Shown piece by piece: positions 46,132 to 56,049 of a stretch of 64,000 bases of DNA (its first letter is position 1; the number at the start of each line of letters is the position of its first letter). The notes beneath the pieces were generated by a model that worked only from the letters and a program-made list of their open reading frames with translations, was not told the DNA's origin and made no database searches. A program made the position numbers and the translations under genes. Source of the DNA: Lasiosphaeria ovina (taxonomy: Eukaryota > Ascomycota > Sordariomycetes > Sordariales > Lasiosphaeriaceae); NCBI GenBank assembly GCA_033439765.1, contig JAULSN010000007.1:868001-932000 (forward strand). The letters run 5' to 3'.

Positions 46132-47775
46132 ATGCGGCCGGCACTCCCAGACCTAGTACGATACGGGTGGCGCTACGCTCTGGACTCGGCGTCATCGCTC
46201 GTCGTGTTTGCCAGCATGGAAGCGCAGCGCGTCTGGATGGCATTCTGCGGCTTCTACTCGGCCGTCCAGCACGTCATCCTGCCCCGGGAGAGGGAACTAC
46301 TGACATTCGCCGACAGCATACGCCCGGGGAGCCGCCTGGCCCGCGATGCACACCACCATAATCACCATCATACGACGACGCCTCACATATCCGGCATGAT
46401 GGAGGTGCCGGCGGCAGGGACAGACGACACGAGCGTGGACAAGCACACAGAACCAGAGGCAGCCGATGTTGACTCTGTCGAAGACCTCTCCGTCGCCACG
46501 GAAATGAAATTCCTGCTCCGCCTCACCCTCCCCCGAGAGCCAGAAGCAGACCGAAGCCGGACAGAAGACGAGCGGCAAGCCCTGCTGCAGGAGCAGACGC
46601 GCGAGAGCGTCGCGGCCACCATCCGGGCGACGGGGCAGGCGGCGGCCACGGTCGAGGCCATCAAGGGGGACGGGCTCGAGGAGCGGCAAGTCTGGGCGTC
46701 GCACTGGATAGTCAAGCGGGCCAACTCCGCCTCGCCACAAGAGGCAGAGCAGGCGGAGCAGGCGGCACTGCTATCAGAAGACAACAGCCACTACTACTAC
46801 TGCTACACATGGATACCGGTCGAGCTGTGCTCGCCGCGGATGCGGCTGCGAGACCCGAGCACACACGAGCGCATCGCGCAGGCGCTGGCAGCGCTCAGTG
46901 CCGAGCACACGCTCGTGGCCAACTACACGTGCGAGGTGCACGTGCACGTCGGCCGCATGGACGGGCGGCCGTTCGCGCTGCCGACGCTGCAGCGGCTGGC
47001 CACGCTGCTGTGGCTGGCCGAGCCGACGCTGCGCAGCATCCGCGACCCGGCCTCGCCCAACTACCACAACGTCTTCACCTGGGGCGCCGAGCTGCGCCGC
47101 CAGAGCCGCCTCGCGCAGGCCGTCTTGACCGCCGGCGGCGGCGGTGGCGGCGGCACCCCGTCGTCGAGAAGAGGAAGAAGAACAGGAGACGCACAAGTCG
47201 ACTCGATCCTTGCCAGTAGACCTGCAGAGGCGTCTCCGCGGGACGCGCAAGCGCTAGAGCTGATCTGGGGCGCGGCCACGCACGGCGAGCTGGGGCGGCT
47301 GCTGTCGGGGCCGGGCAAGCAGTTCCGGCGGCTGGGGTTCAACTTCAGCGCGTTCGGGCGCGAGGACGCGCGCGCGCGCACGAACCCGCGCACCGTCGAG
47401 TTCCGCATCATGGAGGGCACGCCGCGCGCCGACCTGGTCCTCGGCTGGCTGGCCGTTTGTGGTGCTGTTGCTGAGGCGGCGGCGCTGAGGTCAGACGAGC
47501 GGTTCCGTTGTGCGGCCAGCCGCTTGCTGCTGCTGCCGCCGCTCGCGGATGAGGATGGGGGTGAGGATGAGGATGGAGTGCGGCCGGGTGAGGGCGTTGA
47601 GCCGATGGCTGCCGAAGAGGAGGGTGACAGGGCGTGGGGGGTCAGGTCAGGGGGAGGGCGGGCTCTCGCATTCCGCGAGCTGATGCAGGACCTGCAGGTT
47701 CCGAGGGCCACGTATGTCGCCTTTGAAGACAAGATTGCCGCCCAGTGGGCAGCAGCAGTGGCCGGCCCCGAGTGA
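46132..47775 (+). CDS. Putative amidoligase enzyme
   Basis: Single exon, 547 aa, from the first in-frame ATG (MRPALPDLVRYG). Conserved amidoligase (PF12224 type, glutamine-synthetase-like fold) features: an N-terminal strand TEMKFLLRL at about residue 123 in the place of the usual (V/I)E.E(F/L) strand, PVELCSPRM, the CEVHVHVG motif with its metal/nucleotide-binding histidines, a helix TLQRLATLLWLAEPTLRSI, NYHNVFTWGAEL, and the C-terminal TVEFRIMEGT. The family is thought to form amide bonds between carboxyl and amino groups in peptides or cell-surface molecules; fungal members are uncharacterised. The N-terminal about 110 residues are extra and partly hydrophobic. Two low-complexity inserts are present: Gly-rich before about residue 345 (SRRGRRTG) and an acidic stretch near residue 485. 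The first glutamate-rich strand is more divergent than usual, so activity is not certain. Confidence 0.85.
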   Translation: MRPALPDLVRYGWRYALDSASSLVVFASMEAQRVWMAFCGFYSAVQHVILPRERELLTFADSIRPGSRLARDAHHHNHHHTTTPHISGMMEVPAAGTDDTSVDKHTEPEAADVDSVEDLSVATEMKFLLRLTLPREPEADRSRTEDERQALLQEQTRESVAATIRATGQAAATVEAIKGDGLEERQVWASHWIVKRANSASPQEAEQAEQAALLSEDNSHYYYCYTWIPVELCSPRMRLRDPSTHERIAQALAALSAEHTLVANYTCEVHVHVGRMDGRPFALPTLQRLATLLWLAEPTLRSIRDPASPNYHNVFTWGAELRRQSRLAQAVLTAGGGGGGGTPSSRRGRRTGDAQVDSILASRPAEASPRDAQALELIWGAATHGELGRLLSGPGKQFRRLGFNFSAFGREDARARTNPRTVEFRIMEGTPRADLVLGWLAVCGAVAEAAALRSDERFRCAASRLLLLPPLADEDGGEDEDGVRPGEGVEPMAAEEEGDRAWGVRSGGGRALAFRELMQDLQVPRATYVAFEDKIAAQWAAAVAGPE

Positions 47776-49216
47776 ATACCTAGGTGACGGTGTGGTGTGT
47801 TGTTGGCTCGGGGAACACAATTCTGACTGCAGGCGAGTGACCCCGTGCTGGCGTCGCACGAAACCCGCGTGGTACATAGATAGGGGGGCGGTGTCCATAG
47901 GTAGTTGCATAGCCTGTTTCGGGGATAATATATTTTTTTTGGACAAAGTAACCGTCTTGCTGTCTCTCTGCTGAACGCTGCAGTGATGGGTGGTCTGTTG
48001 GGCTTGTTCCCATGTCTGGAAACCTGGACAAACAAGACCGTCTCGTTTCAGTTCCCGTTCCATCCATCATTTGCGAAGATTCCACAAACCGTGATTAGCG
48101 TTGATGTATTTTCGTCCAACTGCTCCTTTGTAGCTTGTATCATGCAAGACTAACTGAACCACGGACCTGTTCACCTCAGTAATAATGTGAATATTGTTTG
48201 CGATTGTTGATTCAGCAATGGCTGTGATTAAATTGTGAAAGGAACAAGTCGCGCATCCAGGGCAGCAAAACCGCAAAGAAAAAGAAAGTGTGCTGCATGC
48301 TGACTGCCTAGGCTGGTCAGCGCCGGCAACTGTGTGTGTTTGGAAGTGCTTTTGGATCATGACTGTGGCCTGACGACGCCCGTGTCACAATTTTGAGCGT
48401 ACTGAAAGGGCCGGTGGCAATCGCAGGAACTATCCTGCCCAACAAACCCAACATATTTGAGAGAGAACACATGTCTACCTAATTAATGGAGAAATTCGGC
48501 ACCAGCATTGAGCAATAAATCGGGAAAACCCGGCGAATGCCAGGTTGGAGGTCTGCCACATCAGACCAGTCTCCTCATCAGTGTTTCCAGATGACTCCGA
48601 AACTTTAGTTCTTTGGGCATGTCGTCGAGGCTCACCGGGAGATTGAAGGCGATTGGCGACCCCTGTTTGGACTAATTTCTCAGGACTACCTAGCTGCTAC
48701 AAGTCCAATTAGAATAGACGATATGGTCGTGACGGTTGCCCTTAGAGCTGAGTCTAGAGGCGACGATTTAACACTGGTTCCGACGTTTTTTTCTTTCATA
48801 CGGTGTCGCTGACAAGAATGAATTCTCCCTCTTCCGCGCCAACCTCGGGCCCGGTTGACTGTTGACGAAAGTGAGCGGGGCATTGTAGGATCAAAGTGTC
48901 ATAGCCATCACAGCCCCCCCTTTTAACCGCTACTGAGGCTTGTGAAGGTACCTAGCTTTGTTGCAGTTGCAGGGTTGCTTACCTCACGTACGAGTAGTGT
49001 GCCAGGAATGTCTCGAGGCGACCGGGCCCGCCAACATCTATGACATCATAGCCCCTCCTCAGATGTCAGACACGGGTGCATACCGCTCTCATCAGCCTTC
49101 TATAACATACAACCAATGCGCGTCTCTGTCTTGCACCTGGCCGTCTGATACAAGCCAGTCAAAAAGGACAGATCAAATCCAGGCGCCAGGAGGGTTTGTG
49201 CATCTTGCCCGTCACT
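47776..49216. other. Intergenic region, 1.4 kb
   Basis: Nothing recognisable on either strand. It holds the 3' flank of the amidoligase gene and the promoter of the gene starting at 49217. Confidence 0.45.
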
Positions 49217-50545
49217 ATGACAACCGCCACGAGGGCCACGGCCAACGACAGCGGCCCCGAGAGTGAGACTGCGGCCATCGAGTCCCACGCCCAGCCTGGA
49301 TCCAAGCACAAGCCTGAACCTGAAGGCGGTAATTCGCCCCAGTCCAAGCGTGCCAAAACGTCCGAGGCTCAGGCAGCGGAGCAGCAGGCCGAAGAGATTG
49401 AGGGTGAGAGTGAAAGCGAGAGTGGCAACGGGAACGAGAACGAGAACGAGAACGAGAACGAGAACGAGAACGAGAACGAGAACGAAAACGAAAACGAAAA
49501 CGAGAACGAAAACGAGACCGAGACCGAGATTAAGAATGGAGCCGAGCCTTCTGCCGATAACTCAAGCTCCAGCCCTGATGCCGAGTCGGGCACGGCCGTC
49601 GAGCGCCACGGCCGAGAGGGCTCCGACTCGGCAGTGCCGTCCAGCATTCTCGAGAAGGGCGTCATCTACTTCTTCTTCCGCGGACGCATAGGCATCGACG
49701 AGCCGTCCAGCGTCGACGACGTCGCGCGGAGCTACATAATCCTGCGGCCCATGGCCAAAGACGCCAAGCTCGGCAGCGGCACCATTGGCGACGCCGGCAA
49801 CAGCCGCCTGGTGGCCATCCCCAAGAAGGTGCTGCCCCAGAGCGGCCGGGACCGGTGGATCGCCTTTGTCGAGAAGTCGCGCGTCTCCTTCAAGCAGCTC
49901 AAGGAAGACTTCCTCGCGTCGTCCGACTACGACACCAAGACGGCGGGCACCCGGCACGCGCCCGCCGCGACCCCCATCGGCGAGGGCGTCTACGTCATCA
50001 CCACCACGGGCCGCGAGAATCACCTGGCCTACGTGCTGACCCTGCCCGACAAGCTCGGCGAGGTCCAGACCAAGATGGGCCTCAAAAGCCAAGGTAGCTT
50101 CATCCTCAGCACCAAGAACCCCGAATACCCCGGCCCGGCCAACGCACGGCTGCCCGAGACCCCCGACTTTCCCAAGGAGTAAGCTCCCTTTGGCAGGACA
50201 CCCCCCCCCCCCCCCCCCCCAGACTAGTTATTAACACGGGCACACAGGGTGCAGGAAGAATTCCGGTCGCTGCGCTGGATGCCGACGCAGCCCAAGCACC
50301 TCGACTACGCTAACACGCAGTTCCTGCTCATCGGCGAGTCGTCGGGGACCGACAAGGCGCTCGAGCCGCAGGGCGACGACGACGGGGATGCGGGCGCCGA
50401 GAAGCCGGCAGACGAGCTGGAGAAACTTGAGGCGGAGGACGAGGAGCGCATGGCGGCGGGCCTGGATGGCGACGACGCGAGCCGCATCTTTGCCGACCTG
50501 CAGGCCCAGGCGGGCGACTACCCCAAGCTGCAGACGACGTTTTGA
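49217..50545 (+). CDS. Conserved fungal nuclear-type protein with Asn/Glu repeat
   Basis: Predicted 419 aa. Exon 1 is 49217-50178 and exon 2 is 50248-50545; the 69 nt intron 50179-50247 joins PDFPKE to VQEEFRSLRW. The open frame reaches 49196 but has no ATG before 49217. The N-terminal about 120 residues are disordered and acidic, with a KRAKT nuclear-signal-like cluster and a (GAGAAC)n-encoded Glu/Asn repeat. The conserved core (about residues 150-355) reads ILEKGVIYFFFRGRI, SYIILRPM, IGDAGNSRLVAIPKKVLP, GTRHAPAATPIGEGVYVI and LDYANTQFLLIGE. From memory, orthologs in Sordariomycetes are labelled 'BTB domain transcription factor', though I see no BTB fold; molecular function is unknown. The intron contains a 20-C homopolymer. 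Confidence 0.85.
49435..49515 (+). repeat. In-frame (GAGAAC)n coding satellite
   Basis: Tandem GAGAAC/GAAAAC hexamers within exon 1, coding alternating Glu and Asn, ending in Glu-Thr units. Confidence 0.9.
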
Positions 50546-51566
50546 TTTGCCAAGGTGGGATCACTGTCGGAGGCCGTTGACGTAGTTGCTTTTTCGGGTT
50601 GCTCCCAAACTCAAATATGATATCTATCAACGATAACACTGAAGAATGAAAAAGGAAGACTGGTATTCAGCTGGACTTGTATGTCCGCCATCATGTATCC
50701 CTTGCTGTTGCAGTATCTGGGCCCGACTCACTTTCAAGGCCCGTTGTGCACAATGCCGGCTTGCACAAAAGACAAAATGAAGTTGGCGCATCTGGACAAA
50801 CTTCCATTTGAACCGCCTTTACGGCGGTGAATCTGTCCAACTGTCCAGATACGCTAATGTCTGGTTTTTTTTTGGGTTTTTTTTTTGATTAGACTGCACA
50901 AGCACTCACGCTCGTCCCTGACATTCCACAACTGCCTCACACTTCCATCAACTCGCTAGAACATCGTTCCCGGTTCTGCTTATCTGTCATTTTACACTTC
51001 TCAACTGACCAAGCTTAGCATGAAAACCTATTTGCGGAAATCATCGTAGTCGAAGAAGAAAGATCGACTCTGAAAAAAAAATAAACTGTCGAGTTAGGGC
51101 GCCATGACGTCTCAGCTCAGCGGCTACCCGGGAATTTGTCAAGTCAAAGATCAGCGGTACGGCAAGCGGCGAGTGAGGGGCAGAGCATGATTGCGTACCG
51201 CTTTCCGGCACACGATGAGGAGAATGCCGGCCCTGCGGTTCGACTGCCGCGAACGACGTTGCCTTACCCCGACTCTCGCCAGATAATTAGATGGACATCT
51301 TGCGGGGGAGACGCACCTCCCCTCCCCCCAAATTGGAGTAGAATAGCGAGGCAGGCAGACTGCCGGTTTTATATACACGATGCCCCCCCCCCCCCCCCCC
51401 CCCCCAATGTGAATGTCCCCGTCTAGGTAGTCACCACCCTTTTCAGGGCCGTGGTCAAACTAGGTAACTGAACGCGGTCAGCTTTGGAGCTGTACAGTAA
51501 CTACACCTGGCACCATCTCCCAATTATCTCTAACCTCGGTTTCACCCAAGGTGAAGGCAGCCAGCC
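50546..51566. other. Intergenic region, 1.0 kb
   Basis: No gene. It includes T-rich tracts near 50865-50886 and a 23-C homopolymer at 51383-51405. The right part is the MFS promoter. Confidence 0.45.
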
Positions 51567-53704
51567 ATGGCGGCACAGTCCAGCGAGGACCAAAAGGTGG
51601 ACGTCGCTGCCGTGCACCACCACCACGACGCCGCCGACGGAGCGGGCAGCAAGCCGCAGGCCGCCGTCCACCACCACAGGCTGGCCGTCGTGCCGATCGA
51701 GGATGAGGCCCGGCAGGGAGCCGTGCACGTCAGCCTGGGCTGGAGGTCGTGGGTGAGTTTGCCCCTTTTCGTAGTTGTGTTATTAGAACTAAAAGGTCAT
51801 AACATTGTACTATAGCTCGTCGTCTTCGTCACCTGCTTCGCGTTAGTCTGGTCCCTGCCTCACTCACCCGCAGTAAGTACCGAGCCTGACCATCCGCAGC
51901 ATCATGGCGCAGGTCTTCGTCGTCGTGGCGGCGGGGTCGGTGATCGCCTTCATCGTGCGCGACGTGGGCGACGCGGCGCTGGCGGGCTGGATCATCCAGG
52001 GCCCGCTGCTGATGCAGTCGGTGCTGTCGCCCATCGTGGGGCGGCTGTCGGACGCCGTCGGCCGCAAGCTCGTGGCCGCGCTGCCGCCGCTCGTGGCCTT
52101 CGCCGGCGCCGTCGTGTCGGCCCGCGCCACCGACATGCACATGCTCATCGGCGGCGGGATTCTGACTGGGACCACCCTGTCGACCATCTCCATCGTCCAG
52201 GCCATCCCCTCGGAGATCCTGCCGCTCAAGTACCGCGCCCTGGCCAACGGGTTCGCCTTTGTCGGCGGCTGCATTGGCGGCATGTGAGTTTTTGCGTCCG
52301 CCGTTTCTTGGTTTCCCACGTCTGATTACAGGGAACAGAGTCGGCACCATGGGCGCCGGCGCCGTCACCAACGTCGATGCCGGCGGCTGGCGGTACATCT
52401 TCTGGATGCAGGCCGCGTTCCACCTCGCCACGTCGCTGGGCCTGTTCCTGTTCTACTGGCCGCCCGCCGCCGCGCCGGAGCGCCCCCGGCTGTCGGCGCG
52501 CGAGGTCGCCTGGGCCGTCGACCCCGTCGGCTCGCTGCTCTTCATCGCCAGCGCCACCCTCATGCTCCTGGCCCTCGACTGGGCCGCCGGCGCGTACCCG
52601 TGGTCCGACGCCCACGTCGTGGCGCCGCTGATAGTCGGGCTCGTGCTGTTCGTCGCCTTTGGGCTGTATGGTAATTACGTCTCTCATCCTTTCCCCCACG
52701 GCCCATATTAGGTATATTGACCTGTGCCAGAGTGGAAAGGCCGCGACGACGGGCTGGTGGCGCACGTCTTCTTCGACCGCGACGCCAACTTCGCGCTGTC
52801 CGTCTTCGCCTTCGCCGTCGAGGGCTGGATCTTCTACAGCGCCGTCAACTCCATCACGCCGCAGCTGGTGCTGAACCTCGGCTTCGAGACCAGCGCCTGG
52901 CACATAAGCGTCCGCCAGCTGTCGTACGGCCTCACCAGCCTGCTCTTCTCGCTCGTCGTCACCTGGTACTCGACCCGCTTCCGGGATCTCAAGACGCCGC
53001 TGCTCGTCACGTGGGCGCTGTTTCTCGTCGTGTGAGTTGCTTTTCTGTTTTACTTAGCCCTCCTAAGAACCCTGCGCGACCTTGCGTGCGAGATTGCCCG
53101 CTGACGAGGAAATCGCCTACCTGTCGGTCGCAACAGAACCGTCTGCTACGCGGCGTTCCAGCCCGGGTGGGACCGCGTGCAGATCGGGCTCAACGTGATC
53201 GGGGGCATCGGGCAGGCGGGCCCGCTGACGCTGCTGGTGGCGTGCGTGCAGTTCACGGCGCCGCACGCGTTCCTGTCGACGGCGACGGGGCTGGCCTTCT
53301 CGGCGCGCGCCATCGGCGGCGCCTTTGGCTCCGCCGTGCTCGACGCCATCATCAACGGCCGCCTGGCCGCCCACTACGCGCCCGCCGTCGGCGCTGCCGC
53401 CACGGCTGCGGGCCTGCCCCCCGACAGCGTGCCCGCGCTGCTGGCGGCGCTCGCGGCCGGCGGAGACGGCACTGCTGTTGCGGGCGCGTCGCCGGCTGCG
53501 TGGGCCGCGGCCGTGGCCGAGAGCAGGGTCCAGTACAACGAGGCGTACCGCCTCGCGTGGGCGTCCATCATCCCGTTTGTTTTTCTTGCTACCGTCGCCG
53601 TGGCCTGTCTGCGCGGCGTCGGCGAGCTGATGACGGAGAAGGTCGAGGCCACCGTCGAGCACCTTGGCGCGGGTGAGGGAGAGGGGGAGAAGTTGGCGGC
53701 GTGA
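51567..53704 (+). CDS. MFS transporter, TRI12-like efflux family
   Basis: Six exons: 51567-51752, 51816-51841 (a 26 nt micro-exon), 51900-52283, 52339-52670, 52731-53031 and 53137-53704, giving 598 aa. Every join keeps frame and helix continuity (for example GRRSW-type end WRSW | LVVFVTCFA | IMAQVFVVV; GCIGG | IVGTMGAG). There are about 14 hydrophobic helices. MFS motifs include GRLSDAVGRK after TM2, the AGWIIQGPLL helix, and IPSEILPLKYRALANG, a signature of the fungal TRI12 / siderophore-transporter group (PF06609). The cytosolic N-terminus is His-rich (VHHHHDA, VHHHR). Likely a plasma-membrane drug/proton antiporter exporting a fungal metabolite or xenobiotic, or taking up siderophores; no biosynthetic genes nearby fix the substrate. 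The N-terminal helix preceding the usual TM1 is somewhat shortened. Confidence 0.92.
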
Positions 53705-53865
53705 TGGTGATCTCACGTATCATGTGGTTGATTAGTGTATTTTCTTGTGTTATTGGACGAGATCCTGGCTATAAAGTACAGGGGATAACTATTAATACAT
53801 GCTGTCCTTGGTGTACATGAGATTAAATGGGCAATATTACTTGAGACGGAGATTTTAATGATACG

Positions 53866-54768
53866 TCAATTTTCCGTCTTGACCACGCGCCCCGACACGA
53901 TCCTAGAACCAAAGCCCCCGGAACCATCCTTCCTCGTAGGGCCCCTTCTGCGGCGGCGAGAGCCAGGACCGCCGCGGTTTCGAATCTTCTGCAGCAGCGC
54001 CGTCAGGAATCCGCCGTTCTTCTTCGCTTCATCAATGCTGATCCTGTGCTCGTCTTCAAGCGTGTATTCGCAAAACTCCTGAAACCTTTCCCATGGCCAC
54101 ACCTCAACCTTCTTGCCCGTTCGCCGGACATCGATCAGATCGACAATGTTGACGAGCTTGCTCTTGAGCTGTTTTATGCACTCGTCCATTTTGTCGCTGG
54201 GTAATATGCCGACCTCGGCGCACAGAGCCTGGTAGCCCCTGAGCTTGTCCTCGTTGGTGAGCTCGAGCGGCTGGTCACCTTCTTCTTCTTCTTCTTCTTT
54301 GATGGTCGCGGGCTGCTGCGAGAAAAAGTGCCGCTTGATCTCCTCGCGCATGGCAATTGTCCGCTCGCGCGTGTATTCCTGGGAGCCGGCCACCCAGTCT
54401 TGTGACGACGCGAGGCGCGCAAACTCGTCGTCAAACGCCGCGCCGTCGTCGGGCTTGAAGTTTTCAAACTTGGCGAAGTGCGACTGAGACGCCGGTGGAG
54501 GCGGGGCGCATTCTTGATCATCATCTGTGTCCGGGTCTGCCCCAGGATGGCGATCTGCGTCCGGGTCTTCCTTCATCTCCACGGCCGACGCCGGCGGGGG
54601 GCATTCTGGATCAGGATAACAATCCACGTCCCAGACTTGCATCACCTCCTCGGCCGGCGCCCGCTGGGTGCATTCCGGATAATAATCTGCGTCCGTATCT
54701 TGCTTCACCTCCTCGACCGGCGCCGTTGGAGTGAAGAAATGATGTTGGCGGATAGTTGCTCGAGACAT
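53866..54768 (-). CDS. Conserved fungal protein of unknown function
   Basis: Single exon, 300 aa, ATG at 54768. The C-terminal two-thirds match a lineage-expanded ascomycete family with no assigned function: FAKFENFKPDDGAAFDDEF, LASSQDWVAGSQEYTRER, REEIKRHFF, LRGYQALCAEVGI, CIKQLKSKLVNIVDLIDVRRTGK and a WERFQEFCEYT segment. The N-terminal about 90 residues are an acidic Pro/Asp region built of three imperfect 20-24 residue units (EEVKQDTDADYYPEC, EEVMQVWDVDCYPDPEC, VEMKEDPDADRHPGA). The C-terminal end is strongly basic (SRRRRRGPTRK), possibly nuclear or nucleic-acid binding. An EEEEEE run encoded by GAA repeats sits mid-protein. It is tail-to-tail with the MFS gene, with 161 bp between stops. 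Confidence 0.85.
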   Translation of the reverse strand: MSRATIRQHHFFTPTAPVEEVKQDTDADYYPECTQRAPAEEVMQVWDVDCYPDPECPPPASAVEMKEDPDADRHPGADPDTDDDQECAPPPPASQSHFAKFENFKPDDGAAFDDEFARLASSQDWVAGSQEYTRERTIAMREEIKRHFFSQQPATIKEEEEEEGDQPLELTNEDKLRGYQALCAEVGILPSDKMDECIKQLKSKLVNIVDLIDVRRTGKKVEVWPWERFQEFCEYTLEDEHRISIDEAKKNGGFLTALLQKIRNRGGPGSRRRRRGPTRKDGSGGFGSRIVSGRVVKTEN

Positions 54769-56049
54769 GATGATGGGTATGTGATGTGATGATGTGAAAG
54801 ATTATCATGTCCTCCTCAGCTCATCGAAAACCGTCAAGGCCATGGGCAGAAAGCAATTATTGCCAAGCAATCACTACGCCCGGGGCGCTGGGGATCCCGG
54901 AATAATTACTCCGCCAATTTGTGGATCACTCGCAATTTCGGAGACGCGTCGAGTCGTCGATCATGTGACAAGGGGATCTGCCTGTAAGGCAAGATGGCCT
55001 GGAACAAGTGCTAGTACGCAATAATCTTCTTTGGCCTCAAGGTCTGAAAAGAACTGTGTAGAATGACTTGTCTTTTCCAAGTCTCCAGGCCGAAGGCCCA
55101 AAGCTACGAAAATCATCTGGCCACCGCTCGGTGCGGGGTAAACCCTAACCCTCGATACAATCTCAGTGTGGGGTTCGCAGGTCTGCAATCCTGTTGCGGG
55201 GAGTAATAAAGCCTAGCCCAGTGGAAGACAGGCATCGGTACATGAAGGCCTACTTTGTTGGCCTGGTAAGGGCGGCTACCTATATTCTGTGATTGGATAC
55301 ATTCTTGCACTGTGCTGTATGCCAGTGCCCTGCTCCAGCTGAGTGAGTCAGTAGACCACACGAAGGCCTCACGGCCACTCATTCTGTTGCCGCTCTACTT
55401 CTGGGGTTACACAGTCTTCCGGTAGGTTGACTGTCCTGCAGAGGGTGGCCCGTATGACAATCCACGCGTTGACCCTGTCTCGGCTGTAGCCTCCTATCTT
55501 CCCATAATTAATTACGGAATACGGCTTTGAAGTTGAAAGAGTTTCTAGGGCTCACGACAACTCCAATTGTCAGACTGGAATTGACAGTTTGTTTCTTCAT
55601 GCTCGCTCGCAAGTCTTACGATCCATTCCAGCCCATGCCTGGGTGCTCGTGCCGTGGTGTCAAATTGTCCGCCTTTGTTCGGAACTTGTCTGTGTCTTTC
55701 TGTGTTCAACCACTCCACATGAACACAACAACGCCCAATCAAAGGCTTTGTTCTTGACATATATAATATAAGGGGGAATATTTGAGACATGCCCGGAAGA
55801 CATGCACATCTTCACGCTCGTTTGATCTCCTATCTACCGGACCACAAAACCCACCACTAACACGACTGTCAAGCTTTGGTCTCCATCATGTTCAGTATGT
55901 TCCCCCCAAGAAACCCGTCTCGTGATGTGTAGCGTCTGACAACCCCATCGCAGTTCTGGCTCGGCCAGCTCCTCGGCCTGGAAGAAGACGAAGCGGGAGA
56001 ATATTACGAAGAGGAAGACGACACCGCCAACACGGCGGCCGCTAGCACC
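54769..56049. other. Intergenic region, 1.3 kb
   Basis: No confident gene. An open stretch at 55954-56049 in frame with the downstream HAD-like gene encodes FWLGQLLGLEEDEAGEYYEEEDD. It is preceded by an acceptor-like CGCAG and an upstream ATGTTCA|GTATGT that looks like a tiny first exon, but the phases do not match, so it is not included in the CDS. Confidence 0.4.

Noticed and set aside
55140..55155. Telomere-like CCCTAACCCT
   Set aside because: Only about one and a half units, and a similar GGTTAGGGTT fragment at 32616 is equally short; not an interstitial telomeric array.
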